A model generated the notes under the pieces. It did not search any database and was not told the DNA's origin. It was given only the letters and a program-made list of their open reading frames with translations. This document shows positions 47,570-60,672 of a stretch of DNA of 64,000 nt, piece after piece (the first letter of the stretch is position 1; the number at the start of each line of letters is the position of its first letter). Origin of the DNA: Brassica napus (lineage: Eukaryota; Streptophyta; Magnoliopsida; Brassicales; Brassicaceae); NCBI RefSeq assembly GCF_020379485.1, contig NC_063446.1:11331597-11395596 (forward strand). Direction: 5' to 3'. The translations under genes and the position numbers were made by a program.

Positions 47570-47817
47570 TACACTTATAAACAGATATGTTTGAAGTGTA
47601 ATAAAGACAAAACGTATAAATTTAAACGACTGTATAATACATAATAAGGAGCTTGTTATAAGCTAGTTGCTCAGCAACCGGCCATCACGAATGTAGATAC
47701 TTTACGCATAACACCAACAAAAATTATTGGAATATCATAACATTATGTTCAAAGACTTTAGAACATCTCTACTCATAGTATCTTAATAGATTTTTGAAAA
47801 TATAATAAAAACAAAAA

Positions 47818-50800
47818 TCTCTACTATATAAAAGCAACTAATTTGAAGCTTTTTTAGGCATGCCACGTAGGACAAAATATTTAGAACCAATCATTTTGCC
47901 ATATCATCGTGGATGTTGAGCTGCTGGACCTCAGACGAATACGATATACAGCCCATTTGCAAAGATTGTCGGCTTTAGTGGCCCAAAATATCTACCTAAC
48001 TTATCACCACCTAGATCATGACTTCTTCACTTCGTTTTCTTTATTTTGACCGGAGAATATCAATCGTCATCATCTCCTACGATTCTCAACTTCAACGGTT
48101 GTGTCTCATAAATACGGCTCTTAATACTCAATTCATTATTTCAACAACCCGAGAAGCATGCAACTTTTGCGATTCCCTCAGCTTCACAGCTTATATATCA
48201 GCTACGAAGATGCCGAAATCCACCGGCAAGGCCCTTATCGATCAGTTCTTCGACCACGTTGCCCATGGCTTGGGAGAGGCAGAGCTGTGACTTCGTTAAT
48301 TCATATCTAAGAAGCACGAAAGGGGCAATCTAATTGGCCTTGAGATGAACAGGGATAAAACGAATAGTTTCTTCTTTAAGATTTAGTTCCAGTTACTCAT
48401 ATCATGTGAAATCAACTCTGTAAACCAATAATTTTTTTTCTGTAAGATTCAAGTCTCCAGAAGGAAGAAGGCGAGAAGTGGTTGTTTACTCTCATCAGTT
48501 CGCCTGCTCCGAGGATATCTCCCCTAACGTTGCTGCACTGAAAGGTTTGTTTTCTCCAGGCTGGACAGAGAAGCACACGCAAAAGGAGCGAATATCATTC
48601 AAGTAATTCTTGCTCTTAAATGTTTTCTTCTCAGATTTAGTTCAGATTGTGACCACTTGACTCAAGTCTTGATATGATACTCTATATGGAAACAAATAGA
48701 GTGATGTTTTGTATTGATATATGTTGTCCTCTCCTGACTATTTGAAGTAGTACATAATAATTAGCGTGGTGGAGCCACGAGCCACATGAACTCACGTATA
48801 TCTCCATTTACTTTCCATGAGTTAACAATGCATTATTTTTTTGAGTGATATTACTTCTCTCAAGCACAATGAGAGGACTGCTTTCAACGACCCATGCTTT
48901 ACAAGGGTCATCCTACCATTGAAAAGTGACATTTTTTTTGTCAATGGTGCCCCTTTGATATTTAAGTTGTGGGGTTTTTACTTTCATCAAAATGTATCTG
49001 TTATATAGTGCTTTAATGGTTGGATAAGGGTTACTAACACAGGATGCAAAAGCTAGCAAAGGAGCTCAGTGTAGTGGTACCGGTTAGTTTCTTTGAGGAG
49101 GCAAATAATGCACATTACAACTCAAATGCCATTAACAACATCCTTCCCTCTCAAGTTTGCTAACTCTGGTACTGTCTTAAATATTATATGTTCTCTTCCC
49201 CTTTTAGAGAGTAAGAAAAAAAGAGTTTGTTTTTTTGGTATGTGCAGGTTACGATTGAGAAGATTCAAGGAGGCAATGATTTAAGATAAAATAGCTTCTA
49301 TATCAATCACCTGTAGTGGATGTTGTTGTACGGCTTCAATCCTCTTAACAGATTCTTTACCAGAATATTCAGAGGCAAATAAAGATCAAACAGTTTCCAA
49401 GGAGGAGCTTCAGAAGCATACCGAGCAATGATGATTTAGAAAGATGATCAAGATGTAAGGTTCTTGGTCTCAAAGTCTATAAAAAAAGTTGTATTGATCT
49501 TTTGTGTTTGAGTTGTTCTTTACAGGAAATGAGCTTAAATGTTAACACTGCTAATAATATTGGTCTAGGAGGTTCATTTTACTCCATCAGCGAATCAGAT
49601 TGGATCGTAATGCGCACTCGCCTCGATGACGCAACTCAGTTCCTGCAACAAAGTAGGGGCATTGAGACGGGGTGAAACATGGACTCCACTTCTGAATACG
49701 TTCTGCAGCAGCAAGCTAGAGCTAGAGCAGATGTACAAAGTTCAAATGCAATTCTATGAAGTTTCAAAGCTTATGAAAGTTTTCTCCGAAGTAGTGAGAT
49801 CTCCCTATATACTTCTAGTTGCACTAATAGACTAGAAAAAGTGCATACAGATTTTTGTCTATTGGTCCTCAGGTCAAATAACTTTGAAATGTTTCTCTAT
49901 GTTGTTTCATCAGATTAAAAGGTTACTGTTAAGACAATAATATATATTCGCTGAGGCTACAAAAAATGACTACACTCAGTGAATTAATTGTATTCGACTG
50001 GCTCTTTAACCATTATCCATAGAATTGTTTTATTGTTACAAATTTAAGATTTGAGTTTCTCCTGTAAACAGGAATAACCACCTTGTGAGATATTTTTATA
50101 TGTTGGAGAGAATCTTAATCCTTGAAAAGTCAAGTTAGAAGCTCGAAGCTGTCATTATAACAATGGTTTTGCACAATTTGTTACAAAAGATCATACAACA
50201 CTGTAAATAACACTTCTAAAAATTGAAATATAATTAATTTAAAATATACAAGCTTCACGTAGTGCGGAAGAAAATTTCATTTGTTTGATGCTTATATATA
50301 TCTTAGAAATACAATAACTCAAACGCAGTATAAAAACCTAAAATTAAAGTAAAGAGGGACGGACATATTACATAACATGAATGATCTGACGAATCATTTT
50401 AGACAAATTACATAACATGACTGATCAGAAATGTTAGATCGCCTTGATAATAAGAATTAATCCAAAAAGATAAAGGTAAAAACAAAAATCTAATCATCTT
50501 CTTTATATAATTTCACACAAATTATTGTTCGATTCAACAACCAACAATACCATTTTATTCCAACACCATAACTAGCATTATCAACAGCTTGCGAAGGAAG
50601 AATAAACTAAACCAAGTTAGTATGAGTTTGTTTTAAATTGATGACAAAAAAAATGAAGACAATGCTGAACATTTCAGTTTTATTCAATAGAAATATAATT
50701 AATCAACTAAACTAAACGAAGAAGATAACTAATTACTATACTAAGCCTATTTTCTTTGTCAAACATTTTATGGTTATTTTTTGTTGCAAAATTATTTTAC

Positions 50801-50883
50801 TTTAAACATAATTTAGAGAAAAATAATATATCACACAACATATATTAAACATAATCCGCGCGTAACGCGGACAAGGACCTAGT
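47818..50883 (+). mobile_element. Helitron carrying captured gene pieces, 3066 bp
   Basis: The 5' end is TCTCTACTATATAAAAGC after A (47817). The 3' hairpin CCGCG...CGCGG is followed by ACAAGGACCTAG and T (50884). The interior contains exons and introns of an N-carbamoylputrescine amidase gene (48461-49143) and other apparently coding-like stretches (48018-48290, 49560-49835) that I do not recognise. No RepHel protein is present, so it is non-autonomous. The design matches gene-capturing Helitrons. Confidence 0.75.
48461..49143 (+). pseudogene. Captured N-carbamoylputrescine amidase fragment
   Basis: Pieces of the nitrilase-like enzyme that makes putrescine from N-carbamoylputrescine. 48461-48545 reads EGRRREVVV, then QFACSEDISPNVAAL (the N-terminal strand of the nitrilase fold). 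48571-48603 reads EAHAKGANII. 49042-49140 reads RMQKLAKELSVVVPVSF and FEEANNAHYNSNAI. The pieces are separated by intron-length non-coding DNA, so genomic DNA was captured. The catalytic Lys and Cys regions are absent or unreadable, so no enzyme can result. Confidence 0.75.
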
Positions 50884-52513
50884 AATAAAGTAATATGAGG
50901 ATATTTAAAAAAACTTGAGATGCTCATAGTATTTCAAATGAAATACTTTTGCATATCTCAAATTTTGGGATACTTAGACCATCATTAACCTCAGTCTCTT
51001 AACTGAGGTTCTTAGTTTTGGTTAAGAGACGATTCTTAGTTTTTCTTAGATTTTAACTAAAAAAAGTTAAGAACCGTCTCTTAAATAAGAGATATAAGAG
51101 TCGTCTTTTAGCCGAAAAGTGTAAAAAAAAAACAAAAAAATATCAAATCACTTAACTCCGACTAAAAGACCAGGGTTAAACAAAAAAATATCAAATCATA
51201 GATTACTTTATTTTTTAATCTATTCCTTATTAGTGTTATTTTAATATTTTTTGAGAATCTCCTCTAGACATATGGAAATACTCTTAAGAGTTGGTTAACA
51301 TGTCATTTTCTTCTATCTCTCGTGATCACAATGTGGAATTGGGCTAACTTCGGCCTGAGGCCTTTTCTTTTTTAATGGATTATTCCGTTACAAAAAAAAG
51401 AGTTAGTTAACATGCAACTATGAAGATGAGATGCATTATAAAAGAGCAGAAGCTTTTCTATTTCCAAATCTTTATCATGGGCTTAGACAATCTTTATCCG
51501 GCCGGAAACTATACCATTTTATATTCAACTTATTTTCCGTCATTGATATTGAATTCTCGATCCTGCAAACTATTTTCTTTCTTATACTTTTATCATTAGG
51601 TTCACAATCTTAGTATCTCACAAACCCAACACAAAATAGGGCTCCATTGAAATATTCTTTTATCCGATTACTACCTGTATTCACTTATCCAAAGCCCGAT
51701 TTAGGAGCAAGTATTGTTATATAAAAAAAGTAAATTGAATCCTGCATGCGCATGTTTCGAATGCTACGGTGTGAAATGTAAATATGCTATCTTACAAAAT
51801 GTTTTTAGATTTCAGTTCTTAATAGTTTCACTATTCAGATTAATAAATGAAAGATATATGTGTAAAATGAATTTGGTGTGATATTTTATTTTTTCTGAGT
51901 ATTTGAAAACAAAAATAAAGGGTTTGGTAGTTAATACATTCTATCATCTATAACCTACTTAATTCTGAGCCAGTTGGAATTTGATACAGAAATCGTTTTC
52001 GAGCGTTTTTTTTATTTCTCTTGGTCAATGGCACTGCTGAAAAACCCACTTACGTACGCAATCCGTCTGAAACGCCCAACTGTGTAACGGATTTGATCCC
52101 ACTAGATTAAGTTTCTATAACTTGTTCTCGTTTTTTCTATTGGATTGACGCCTCAAGTTGTTTTATTTAAATAATGTGTCAGAGCCCAAAAGTTCAATAC
52201 AAGCCAAGAATCAAGAAAATATATTTCAATTCCCTCTCGACATTTCAAAACGACTTAATATTCTTTTTCGTGGTACCTGCAGGTACGTAATAGTATATTA
52301 TAACTTTTTACAAAAGCAAAAGTCATAGAACTTATTGTGAAATTTACCCTTAACTTTCTTCCTTTACAGATTCCAAATTATATATACAATCATCAGTTAG
52401 TGACCGAAATTGAAAGCTTTAAAAGGAACTAAAGAAGTAACTGAAGAAGATAAATATCATGAACACTATTATTGATTTTGGTTCAGGATTCTTGAGGCTA
52501 TACAAACAATTAG
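50884..52513. other. Spacer left of RING-H2 copy 2
   Basis: 50980-51190 holds an imperfect inverted-repeat unit around GTTAAGAGACGATTCTTAG and its inverse, resembling a MITE. From about 51720 onward the DNA is paralogous to 43680-44553. The repeat GGATTATTCCGTTAC-type words near 51380 are unexplained. No gene seen. Confidence 0.5.
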
Positions 52514-53011
52514 TCAGGACATCCTGATGGTGGCGACAGAAGAGGCTAAGGAGACAACCTCGGCGAGGGGAGTAGGAAGCGGCGAAGTCCGGCAGACAGG
52601 ACACGTAGGATTTTGTCTAAGCCACGTGTCGACACATTTGAGGTGGAAGAGGTGGTTACAATCGGGTAGTTGCCGCAGCATATGATTCCCTTTGAAGTCT
52701 CCTAAGCATATGTGACAACACGACGACGTGGAGTTTCCTTTCACTTCCGAGTATAGGATCTTTGGGTAGCTCTGAATGGTATCCTCGTCCAGACCTGGGA
52801 CAACGTCGATGATGACATGGTGGTGGTGATGTACACGAGTCAAATCTTGATTGTTTTGGGAAGGTGATGAAGAGTGCTGGTTACGTGTGCAGAAGTAAGA
52901 GGTGAGGGTGATGGTTGTGATGAGGAGAAGCACTCCGATGGAGACTCCGACTCCGTAACTGAATCCTCCGGAGAAAACCGGCGTCTGCGGTGGCGGTTGG
53001 AAGGCATTCAT
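52514..53011 (-). CDS. ATL70: ATL-type RING-H2 E3 ligase, copy 2
   Basis: Tandem duplicate of 44554-45078, intronless, 165 aa. The membrane segment is at about residues 19-41 and the GLD motif at 73. The RING-H2 ligands are C99, C102, C118, H120, H123, C126, C137 and C140, all conserved. Differences from copy 1 are concentrated in the N-terminal Pro region, the linker before the His patch (longer, with Ser/Gln/Asn) and a shorter C-terminal Pro-Leu repeat. CPICLGDY became CHICLGDF, losing the Pro that often supports E2 contact near the first Cys pair. The TATA box is also altered. The open frame and intact zinc ligands suggest selection for function. Confidence 0.88.
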   Translation of the reverse strand: MNAFQPPPQTPVFSGGFSYGVGVSIGVLLLITTITLTSYFCTRNQHSSSPSQNNQDLTRVHHHHHVIIDVVPGLDEDTIQSYPKILYSEVKGNSTSSCCHICLGDFKGNHMLRQLPDCNHLFHLKCVDTWLRQNPTCPVCRTSPLPTPLAEVVSLASSVATIRMS

Positions 53012-53567
53012 GGTGGCTGCGGTTTAATGGTTTTTGGTTAATGAGGTTTAGAAGAGGAAGATGATAAATAATAGAGGTTTGGTCAGCTATATGATTATTA
53101 AGGTATGGATAGAGAAGCATGTTTGGATTATCAAAAGTCAATGCTAAGAAAAGGGATGAGGTGCATGGAAAGCTTGTCAAAGCAAGCATGGTGTTTTTGG
53201 TTAGTAATTAATCCATGCATGTATGAAATTGCTAATATTCTAAGTGTATATTGAATAAGCATATTCTCATTTGTTCGTTATTTTAGGTCATGAAAATATT
53301 CCAAATGGGATTTCATTCGTATTATAAATAGATTGATTTAAAAGTGTTTAAGTAGACGACAATATAACAACATATTAGATAGGAACACTATATTTGTCAT
53401 CTCTAAATCTGTTTCCTCTCTAAATATCCCAATATAACTTTGCCTTTGTTGGTTTAACAATATATAATTATTTCTATGATAAAAATTAAACATTTTCGTA
53501 GTGTAGAATAATATTATATGGTGACAAAATACATTTTTACTTAGATATATAATCAAACTACAATATA

Positions 53568-53757
53568 ACCTCTTTAAATTAATACTCTATAAATTAATAT
53601 ACACTAAAAATCTCTATAAAATAATATAATTTTATAGTCCCAAATCGAATTTTTGGTTCAATTAGTATATCGATAAATTAATATCTCTGTAAATTAATAA
53701 AAAATTATAGTTTTGGTCTAGTCTCAACATTATTAATTTATAGAGGTTTTATTGTAG
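53568..53757. mobile_element. MITE with CTACAATA-type inverted ends, 190 bp
   Basis: The left end CTACAATATAACCTCTTTAA and inverted right end CTACAATAAAACCTCTATAA match over about 20 bp, and the interior is made of AAATTAATA words in both orientations. It is in the upstream region of RING-H2 copy 2 and absent from the aligned region of copy 1. No target duplication could be fixed. Confidence 0.7.
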
Positions 53758-54199
53758 TTGAAATCATAAATAACGTCATCTTCTTTTTTTCTTGCACTTC
53801 ACGGCCAAGTTAGTTACTACACCAATCATCAGGGTCGGATTTGAGAATTTAGGAATTATAAACATTTCTTAAGAGCTTTTATAAAAAAAAATTCTTCATA
53901 ATTTGGGGTTTGTACTGATGTAAGAAAACTCTATTAATTTAGGGCCAAAGGCCGATACGTTGAGCAGTTGTTATAATAAACAAAGTTAATGCGTCATTGC
54001 ATGCCTGCATGACGTTTATTTCAATATACACTTATATAAACAGATAAATTCGAATGCATAACAAGAATAAGACAGAACCATATATTATAAACGAGGATAC
54101 TATACTTTATAAGGTGCTTGGAAGCCACTTGACAAGCGAGAGGTCATCACGAATATATATATGCATAACACCAGCAAAATGATTGAAACATCATAACAA

Positions 54200-55638
54200 C
54201 TAGGAAATAATCCGCGCTGTGCGCAGAATGTGATTATTAGTTTCGTTATTTTTAATAAAAATACATTAAATCTGTTTAATCTGGATATTGGTTCGGTTTT
54301 AAGTTTTTTTTTGGTTTTGTAATCTTCTAAAATATAACTATTATTTTAAATTAATATTAATTTTAGTTTATTCGGTAAAAATGTTTAATTTTTTGGTTTT
54401 TTCGGTAAAAATCAAAAATTAATATTTTTTTTTTTTATTTTCATGTTATGAATTTTAGAAAGTCGTCATGTCGAACCAATAGTTTCATAAAATAATTTCT
54501 AAACAGATAATAGTTTAAGAAAAAGAAAAGAAAATTATTAAGACAAATCATTTCACTACAATTTGGTCGGTAGTTAAAGAAGCATTAAGAAAAAATATTT
54601 CAACTTTAAAAAAAAATAGATACTTCAGTTGTGGTGAATACTTAGTTACAAGGTGTTCACATCAAGGTGCACATGTATGTGTATGTAAAAAGTATATAAA
54701 AATAGTTGACAGATATATTGTTAATTAATATTAGATGACATTTTTGTTCAAAATAATACATGAAAGATAAAATTAAAATTAATTTAAAATAAAAAATGTC
54801 TTGACATTAGTCATTTTTTCATATAAAGAAAATAAAATTGTATCCGTAAATAGGGGTAGACACAGATCGGATATCTGGGTATTTGGAAGCATTCATGTCG
54901 ATTCGATCTGTAGCCACCTAGAATTCGGTGACTCGGATATCCAAAATGATTTAGAATTTTAAAGAATATCCGATTTGATCCGTATATAAAATAAAATATT
55001 AAAAATAATTGAAAAATTTAATAATAACATTTTATTACAAAATAAAACATTATTTAACTTTTTAAATTCTAGTACCTAATATAATAAATTTAATTCATAA
55101 AAATATTGTAAAACTGATATAAAGTATAATATATATAACGTATATATATAATTCTTTACATATATGTATATATATGCATATAACCGATCGGATTAGATAT
55201 TTGTTCCTAAAAATATTGGTATTTGTGATTTGCTTCTTTTTTTGGATATTGTATTTTAATATTTGATTTGTTTCGTAGAGTTACGGATATCCAGATTTTT
55301 ATGGTTCAAATCAAAACGGATAACGAATCGAAACAAAATTTATGAATATTTTGCTCAACTTTATCCGTAAACAATAATAATAATAATAAAAAAATATATA
55401 TATAGTTTGGCTTTTGATTCGTTATCTATTTTTATTCGAACCGAAAATCTAGAGTTTTATTGGAACCATGTATGTGAGTTTTATATTAAAAAAACGCAAA
55501 ATACATAGTGTGAACACATTTATGAATATAGTGTGAACGCGTAAACATACTTATAATCAAATCATTGTGAGGCTGTCACGTGTCTATTATAATGTGAATG
55601 TATTTATTATGATGCTTTCTCTTTTAATATATAACAGA
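54200..55638 (-). mobile_element. Non-autonomous Helitron on the minus strand, 1.4 kb
   Basis: Read on the minus strand, it starts TCTGTTATATATTAAAAG at 55638 and ends with a hairpin (CTGCGCACAGCGCGG) and ATTATTTCCTAG at 54200. The flanking bases are A and T. The paralogous region near 47738 runs on without it. It contains a degenerate GGATATCC-type repeat at 54860-55330 and no gene. Confidence 0.65.
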
Positions 55639-56330
55639 TATTTGATTCCAACAACCTTTAGTTAACATGGAATGAGACCATCAAGATGAGAGTGGCACAT
55701 GTTTTTCTGTTTCCAAAAACACATTTACTAATTTCTTTGGTCTTGGTTATCCAAAAAATCATGGGCTTTAAAACACTCTTTTTTATTCGGGCCCGAAACT
55801 ATACCATATGATATTTCACTTTTATTTTTTTGCGGTCAATGATATTGAATACTTGATCTTGAAAACTAATTTTCTTTGGATTATCAGCTAGTGGGTATAA
55901 AACGAATACTAAGCATGAAAAGTTTGAAGAGGTAACAAAGAAATAAGAAATGGTTATTGAACCAGGGAACCTGAAGGTCCTTTGTAACGTTGTTGGATTT
56001 TTAACATGCTTAGAAAGAGTTCTACAACTATATAGCCGAGAACTTTGAGGTGGCTCAATTTGGTGACGTCACAGTGGTTGAAAAAGTAATTAGGTTTAGC
56101 ACCATTGGGTGCATCTTTGTTCAGTCTCCGACAGACGCACACATTACAAAAAAAAAAAAACGTTCAGTGCGATTGCAACTTAAAAAAAAAAAACCACTTC
56201 CAGAAACTTAATAAAATAAAACATTACACGAATGCACCTGGCATCTCTCTCGCCTCTTTCCACACTTCGCTTCCTCCTTCCATTATCTCCCAAACTCTTT
56301 CCTCTTCCTTCTCTCTTCCGAATCTCTGCC
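55639..56330. other. Upstream region of the helicase gene
   Basis: Promoter side of the helicase gene. An in-frame ATG at 56232 lies within it (see the helicase entry), and the stretch from 56240 is CT-rich, as is common in plant leaders. Otherwise AT-rich without recognisable gene. Confidence 0.5.
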
Positions 56331-59300
56331 ATGGGTCCTAACTCTCAGGGTGGTCGCCGAGGCGGAGGTTTCTCCTCCGGTCGCGGTGGAGGTCGCCGTG
56401 GTGGTGGACGCGGCGGCGGCGGCGGGGGTGGACGCGGCGGCGGAGGTGGCCGTGGAGAACAGAGATGGTGGGATCCGGTGTGGAGAGCCGAGCGTTTGCG
56501 CCAGCAACAGGCTGAGGTAATGAATATGACGTCCTTTCAAATTTTAGGAATCTGGGAACTGAACAACCTGAGTTCGGTTAATGAGAGCTTCTTGTCGGAA
56601 CGGTACTTAGATTTACTACATAGGGTTTGGTCGTGTTGGTCAAATTTTTTTGTCCCCCGACATAAGGCTTAGGTTTAGAGTACCCACTGCATTGTCTGTG
56701 TGGCAGTCCCGACATGAGATGAATCTAATTAGGTTTAGTTTGAGATGAATCTAATTAAGGTTTTGGTTTGGGATGCTATAGTCAGTATTGAATGTGTGGA
56801 TAATCATAAGAAAGCTAAATGTGAATCAGTTTATTTCAGATGGAAGTTTTTGATGAGAATGAATGGTGGAACAAGATTGAGCTGATGAAAACTGGAGGTG
56901 AGCAAGAGATGGTGATAAAGCGTAATTTTAGCCGAGGTGATCAGCAAACACTCGGTGATATGGCTTATCAGATGGGTCTTTACTTGTAAGTCTTTTATCT
57001 TCTTCACAACTTCCTTAGCTTTCATGGTGTGAGAGTGTGTCATGGAGTTTTTTTTTTTCTCTCTTTCTTTTTGGAAGCCATGCGTACAATAAAGGGAAGG
57101 CTCTTGTAGTTAGCAAAGTTCCTTTGCCAGATTATAGGGCAGATCTTGATGACCGACATGGATCCACTCAGAAAGAGGTAATATAAGTGACACTTAGTAT
57201 GCAAATTGGCACCCAGAGTTAACTCAAACTCTTTTTTTGTAGATTCAAATGTCTTCAGAGACAGAGAGAAAACTCGGAAGTCTTTTGAAAACAACACAAC
57301 AAGTAGGCTCTTCAAACGCCTCTAGTTCAGGATCTAATGTCCAGCGGGATAGTACATCAGCTCTTGGATTGAAAAAATCTGATTCTGCTTCCAAATTTTC
57401 GGATTCTCATGAGAAAGAAAAGTTCAGTGTTGCACTCAAGGACAGGCAGGACAAACTAAAGGTAACATGTGGCTAAAGAAAACTTCATGCATCAAAAAGT
57501 ATATGTAGATTAACATCAATTTTCTTGTAACTGTCTCAACACAGGCAACTGAAAGTGTAAAAGCACTTCAAGCTTTCAGAGAGAAGCTACCTGCTTTCAA
57601 AATGAAACAAGGCTTCCTTAGCTCTGTTTCAGAAAATCAGGTAATAACTTATTATGTTTCTCTCAAGATATATAAGTAGTTTTGATCTTGGACTAATAGT
57701 TGTGTCATGTGTTTATTTTTGTCAGGTACTGGTAGTTTCAGGAGAGACAGGGTGTGGTAAAACGACACAACTTCCTCAATTCATATTGGAAGAAGAGATA
57801 TCATCTCTGAGAGGCGCTGACTGCAACATAATATGCACACAACCTAGACGTATATCTGCCATATCCGTGGCATCTCGTATATCCGCTGAAAGAGGTGAAC
57901 CCATTGGTGAATCCGTGGGTTACCAGATCCGTCTTGAATCAAAGCGTTCTGACCAAACACGGTTGCTGTTTTGCACAACTGGTGTTTTACTAAGACGGCT
58001 AGTAAGTTTTAACAGTTATTTCCACTACTCATCAACACTCTCTTTGAACTATGATGTTTTAGACTTAAAGTAAATTTGAAATGCAGATTGAGGATCCTAA
58101 TCTAAGTGGCGTAAGCCATTTGCTAGTGGATGAAATTCACGAGAGAGGCATGAACGAGGACTTCTTACTGATCATACTAAGGGATCTTCTTCCTCGGCGT
58201 CCAGATTTGCGTCTTGTTCTGATGAGTGCTACCATTAACGCTGACATGTTCTCAACGTATTTTGGCAACGCTCCAACTATGCATATCCCTGTAATGACTT
58301 AGTCATTTTATCTAATGTCTTGTTTATGATATGAATATTTGCGTCTCATCTTTACAACTTTTTTTTGCTAGGGGTTCACATTCCCTGTGACAGAGTTATT
58401 CCTAGAAGATGTATTAGAGAAAAGTCGCTATACTATTAAGCCGTCAGACTCAGGGAATTATCAAGGTGGCTCTAGAGGTAGAAGAAGGGACTCAGAATCC
58501 AAGAAAGACGACTTGACTACACTCTTTGAGGTATGACATATGTTTTACCTTGAAAGCTTGAGATTTGCTTTACCAATTGTTATTTCAATTGTTTAGGATA
58601 TTGACATCAATGTACACTACAAAAGTTATAGCTCAGCCACAAGAGTTTCGCTCGAATCATGGTCTGGTGCACAGATTGATTTGGAGCTGGTATGAGCTTT
58701 GTACTATCCTCTCAGTAGCTTCCAGCTGAAAGCCAGCTAATAACTACTCACTAGTTTATATAATCTGTTATCAGGTTGAGGCAACAATAGAACATATTTG
58801 CCGTGGTGAAGGTGACGGAGCCATTCTTGTTTTCCTCACCGGCTGGGATGAGATTTCGAAGCTTCTTGAAAATATCAAAGGGAACAGGTTGCTTGGAGAC
58901 TCTAGCAAGTTCTTAGTCCTTCCTCTACATGGTTCAATGCCTACTGTTAACCAACGCGAAATCTTTGACCGTCCACCTCCTAACAAGCGGTTAGCCTTTA
59001 TAACCTATTGCTTCTCCTTTCAACTCATTTCTAAGCAAATCATCTTGTTTTTCTTTGTAGGAAGATAGTTTTGGCTACAAACATTGCTGAGAGCAGTATC
59101 ACAATCGATGATGTTGTATACGTTGTGGACTGCGGTAAAGCAAAGGAAACTAGCTACGATGCTTTGAACAAAGTGGCTTGTCTCTTACCATCATGGATCT
59201 CAAAGGCTTCAGCTCATCAGGTATAAATGTATAATAATGTTTCAATCAACAATCATAAGTTGTAAGATCTTATTCACTCTGGTACAAAAATGTAGAGACG

Positions 59301-60672
59301 AGGTCGTGCAGGACGTGTCCAAGCCGGAGTTTGCTATAGGCTGTACCCAAAAGTTATTTACGATGCTTTCCCACAGTATCAGTTACCAGAGATCATACGG
59401 ACTCCACTGCAAGAGCTGTGCCTGCACATCAAAAGCTTGCAGGTTGGATCCATAGGATCATTCTTGGCAAAGGCGCTTCAGCCGCCTGATGCTCTTGCTG
59501 TTGAGAATGCCATTGAGCTTCTCAAAACAATTGGGGCTTTAGATGACACAGAAGAGCTTACACCCCTTGGTCGTCATCTTTGCACTCTACCTGTTGACCC
59601 AAACATAGGAAAGATGCTTCTCATTGGAGCTATCTTCCAGTGTGTCAACCCTGCTCTGACAATAGCGTCTGCTCTGGCGTACCGTAGTCCCTTTGTCTTA
59701 CCGTTAAATAGGAAAGAGGAAGCTGATGAAGCCAAAAGATACTTTGCTGGTGACTCCTGCAGGTATATATGACCTAGAGACAAATCAGTTTGTTTTTTCA
59801 GTTTCTTAAAGAACAGGTTTGGGTGTTTACGTGTTGTGCAGTGACCACATTGCTTTAGTTAAGGCCTTTGAGGGGTATAGAGGCGCAAAGCGTGGTGGAC
59901 ACGAAAGAGATTTTTGCTGGGAGAATTTTCTTTCCCCTCTAACCCTAAAGATGATGGAGGACATGAGGAACCAGTTTCTTGATCTTCTTTCGGATATAGG
60001 GTTTGTAGACAAATCAAGAGGACCAAACGTGAGCGCCAAGAAACCTTTCCTTAATAATCTAAAAGCTGCTGACCTTTTTTTTCCCTCAGGTATACAATCA
60101 GTACAGCCAAGATATGGAAATGGTAAGCGCGGTTCTGTGTGCGGGGCTGTACCCAAACGTTGTGCAGTGCAAAAGAAGAGGGAAGCGCACTGCCTTCTAC
60201 ACTAAAGAGCTGGGTAAAGTAGATATCCACCCTGGATCGGTTAATGCTAGAGTGAATCTCTTCTCGTTGCCATACTTGGTTTACAGCGAGAAGGTGAAGA
60301 CGACAAGTGTTTATATCCGGGACTCGACGAACATATCTGATTACGCACTGCTTATGTTTGGTGGTAGTCTTATGCCAAGCCAGACCGGGGAAGGTATAGA
60401 GATGCTGGGAGGGTATCTCCATTTCTCTGCCTCGAAGAACGTCTTGGAACTGATACAGGTAAAAAAAGATTGGATTGTCTTTCTCAGATATTTTTCTTGT
60501 GTGTGTTTTGTGATGTGAAGAGGGGAATGTGATTGTGCAGAGGTTGAGGGGAGAGGTGGATAAGCTGCTGAATAGGAAGATAGAGGATCCGAGTTTGGAC
60601 ATAACGGTGGAGGGTAAAGGAGTGGTTTCGGCTGTGGTGGAGTTGCTGCGTAGCCGAAACATCAGGTATTAG
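56331..60672 (+). CDS. DEXH1: DExH-box RNA helicase (DExH1-like)
   Basis: ATP-dependent RNA helicase of the DEAH/RHA (DHX36-like) group. Fifteen exons: 56331-56516, 56840-56985, 57078-57177, 57243-57461, 57545-57640, 57726-58001, 58087-58290, 58372-58530, 58597-58689, 58775-58989, 59061-59220, 59296-59762, 59842-60028, 60090-60458, 60541-60672. They sum to 3009 nt in frame, giving 1002 aa, near the 993 aa I recall for Arabidopsis. The N-terminus is an RGG/Gly-rich RNA-binding tail. The helicase core has GETGCGKTT (about 255-263), DEIH (356-359), SAT (near 389), [16 protein letters not shown] and QRRGRAGR (618-625). HA2 and OB-fold regions follow. An upstream ATG at 56232 would add 33 residues (Leu/Pro/Ser-rich). 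No damage was seen. Matches At2g35920. Confidence 0.93.

Noticed and set aside
56283..56540. Ala/Thr-rich minus-strand frame
   Set aside because: Antisense of the Gly-rich first exon of the helicase.
60051..60662. 203-codon minus-strand frame over the helicase 3' end
   Set aside because: Antisense shadow of exons 14-15; no domain or independent gene structure.
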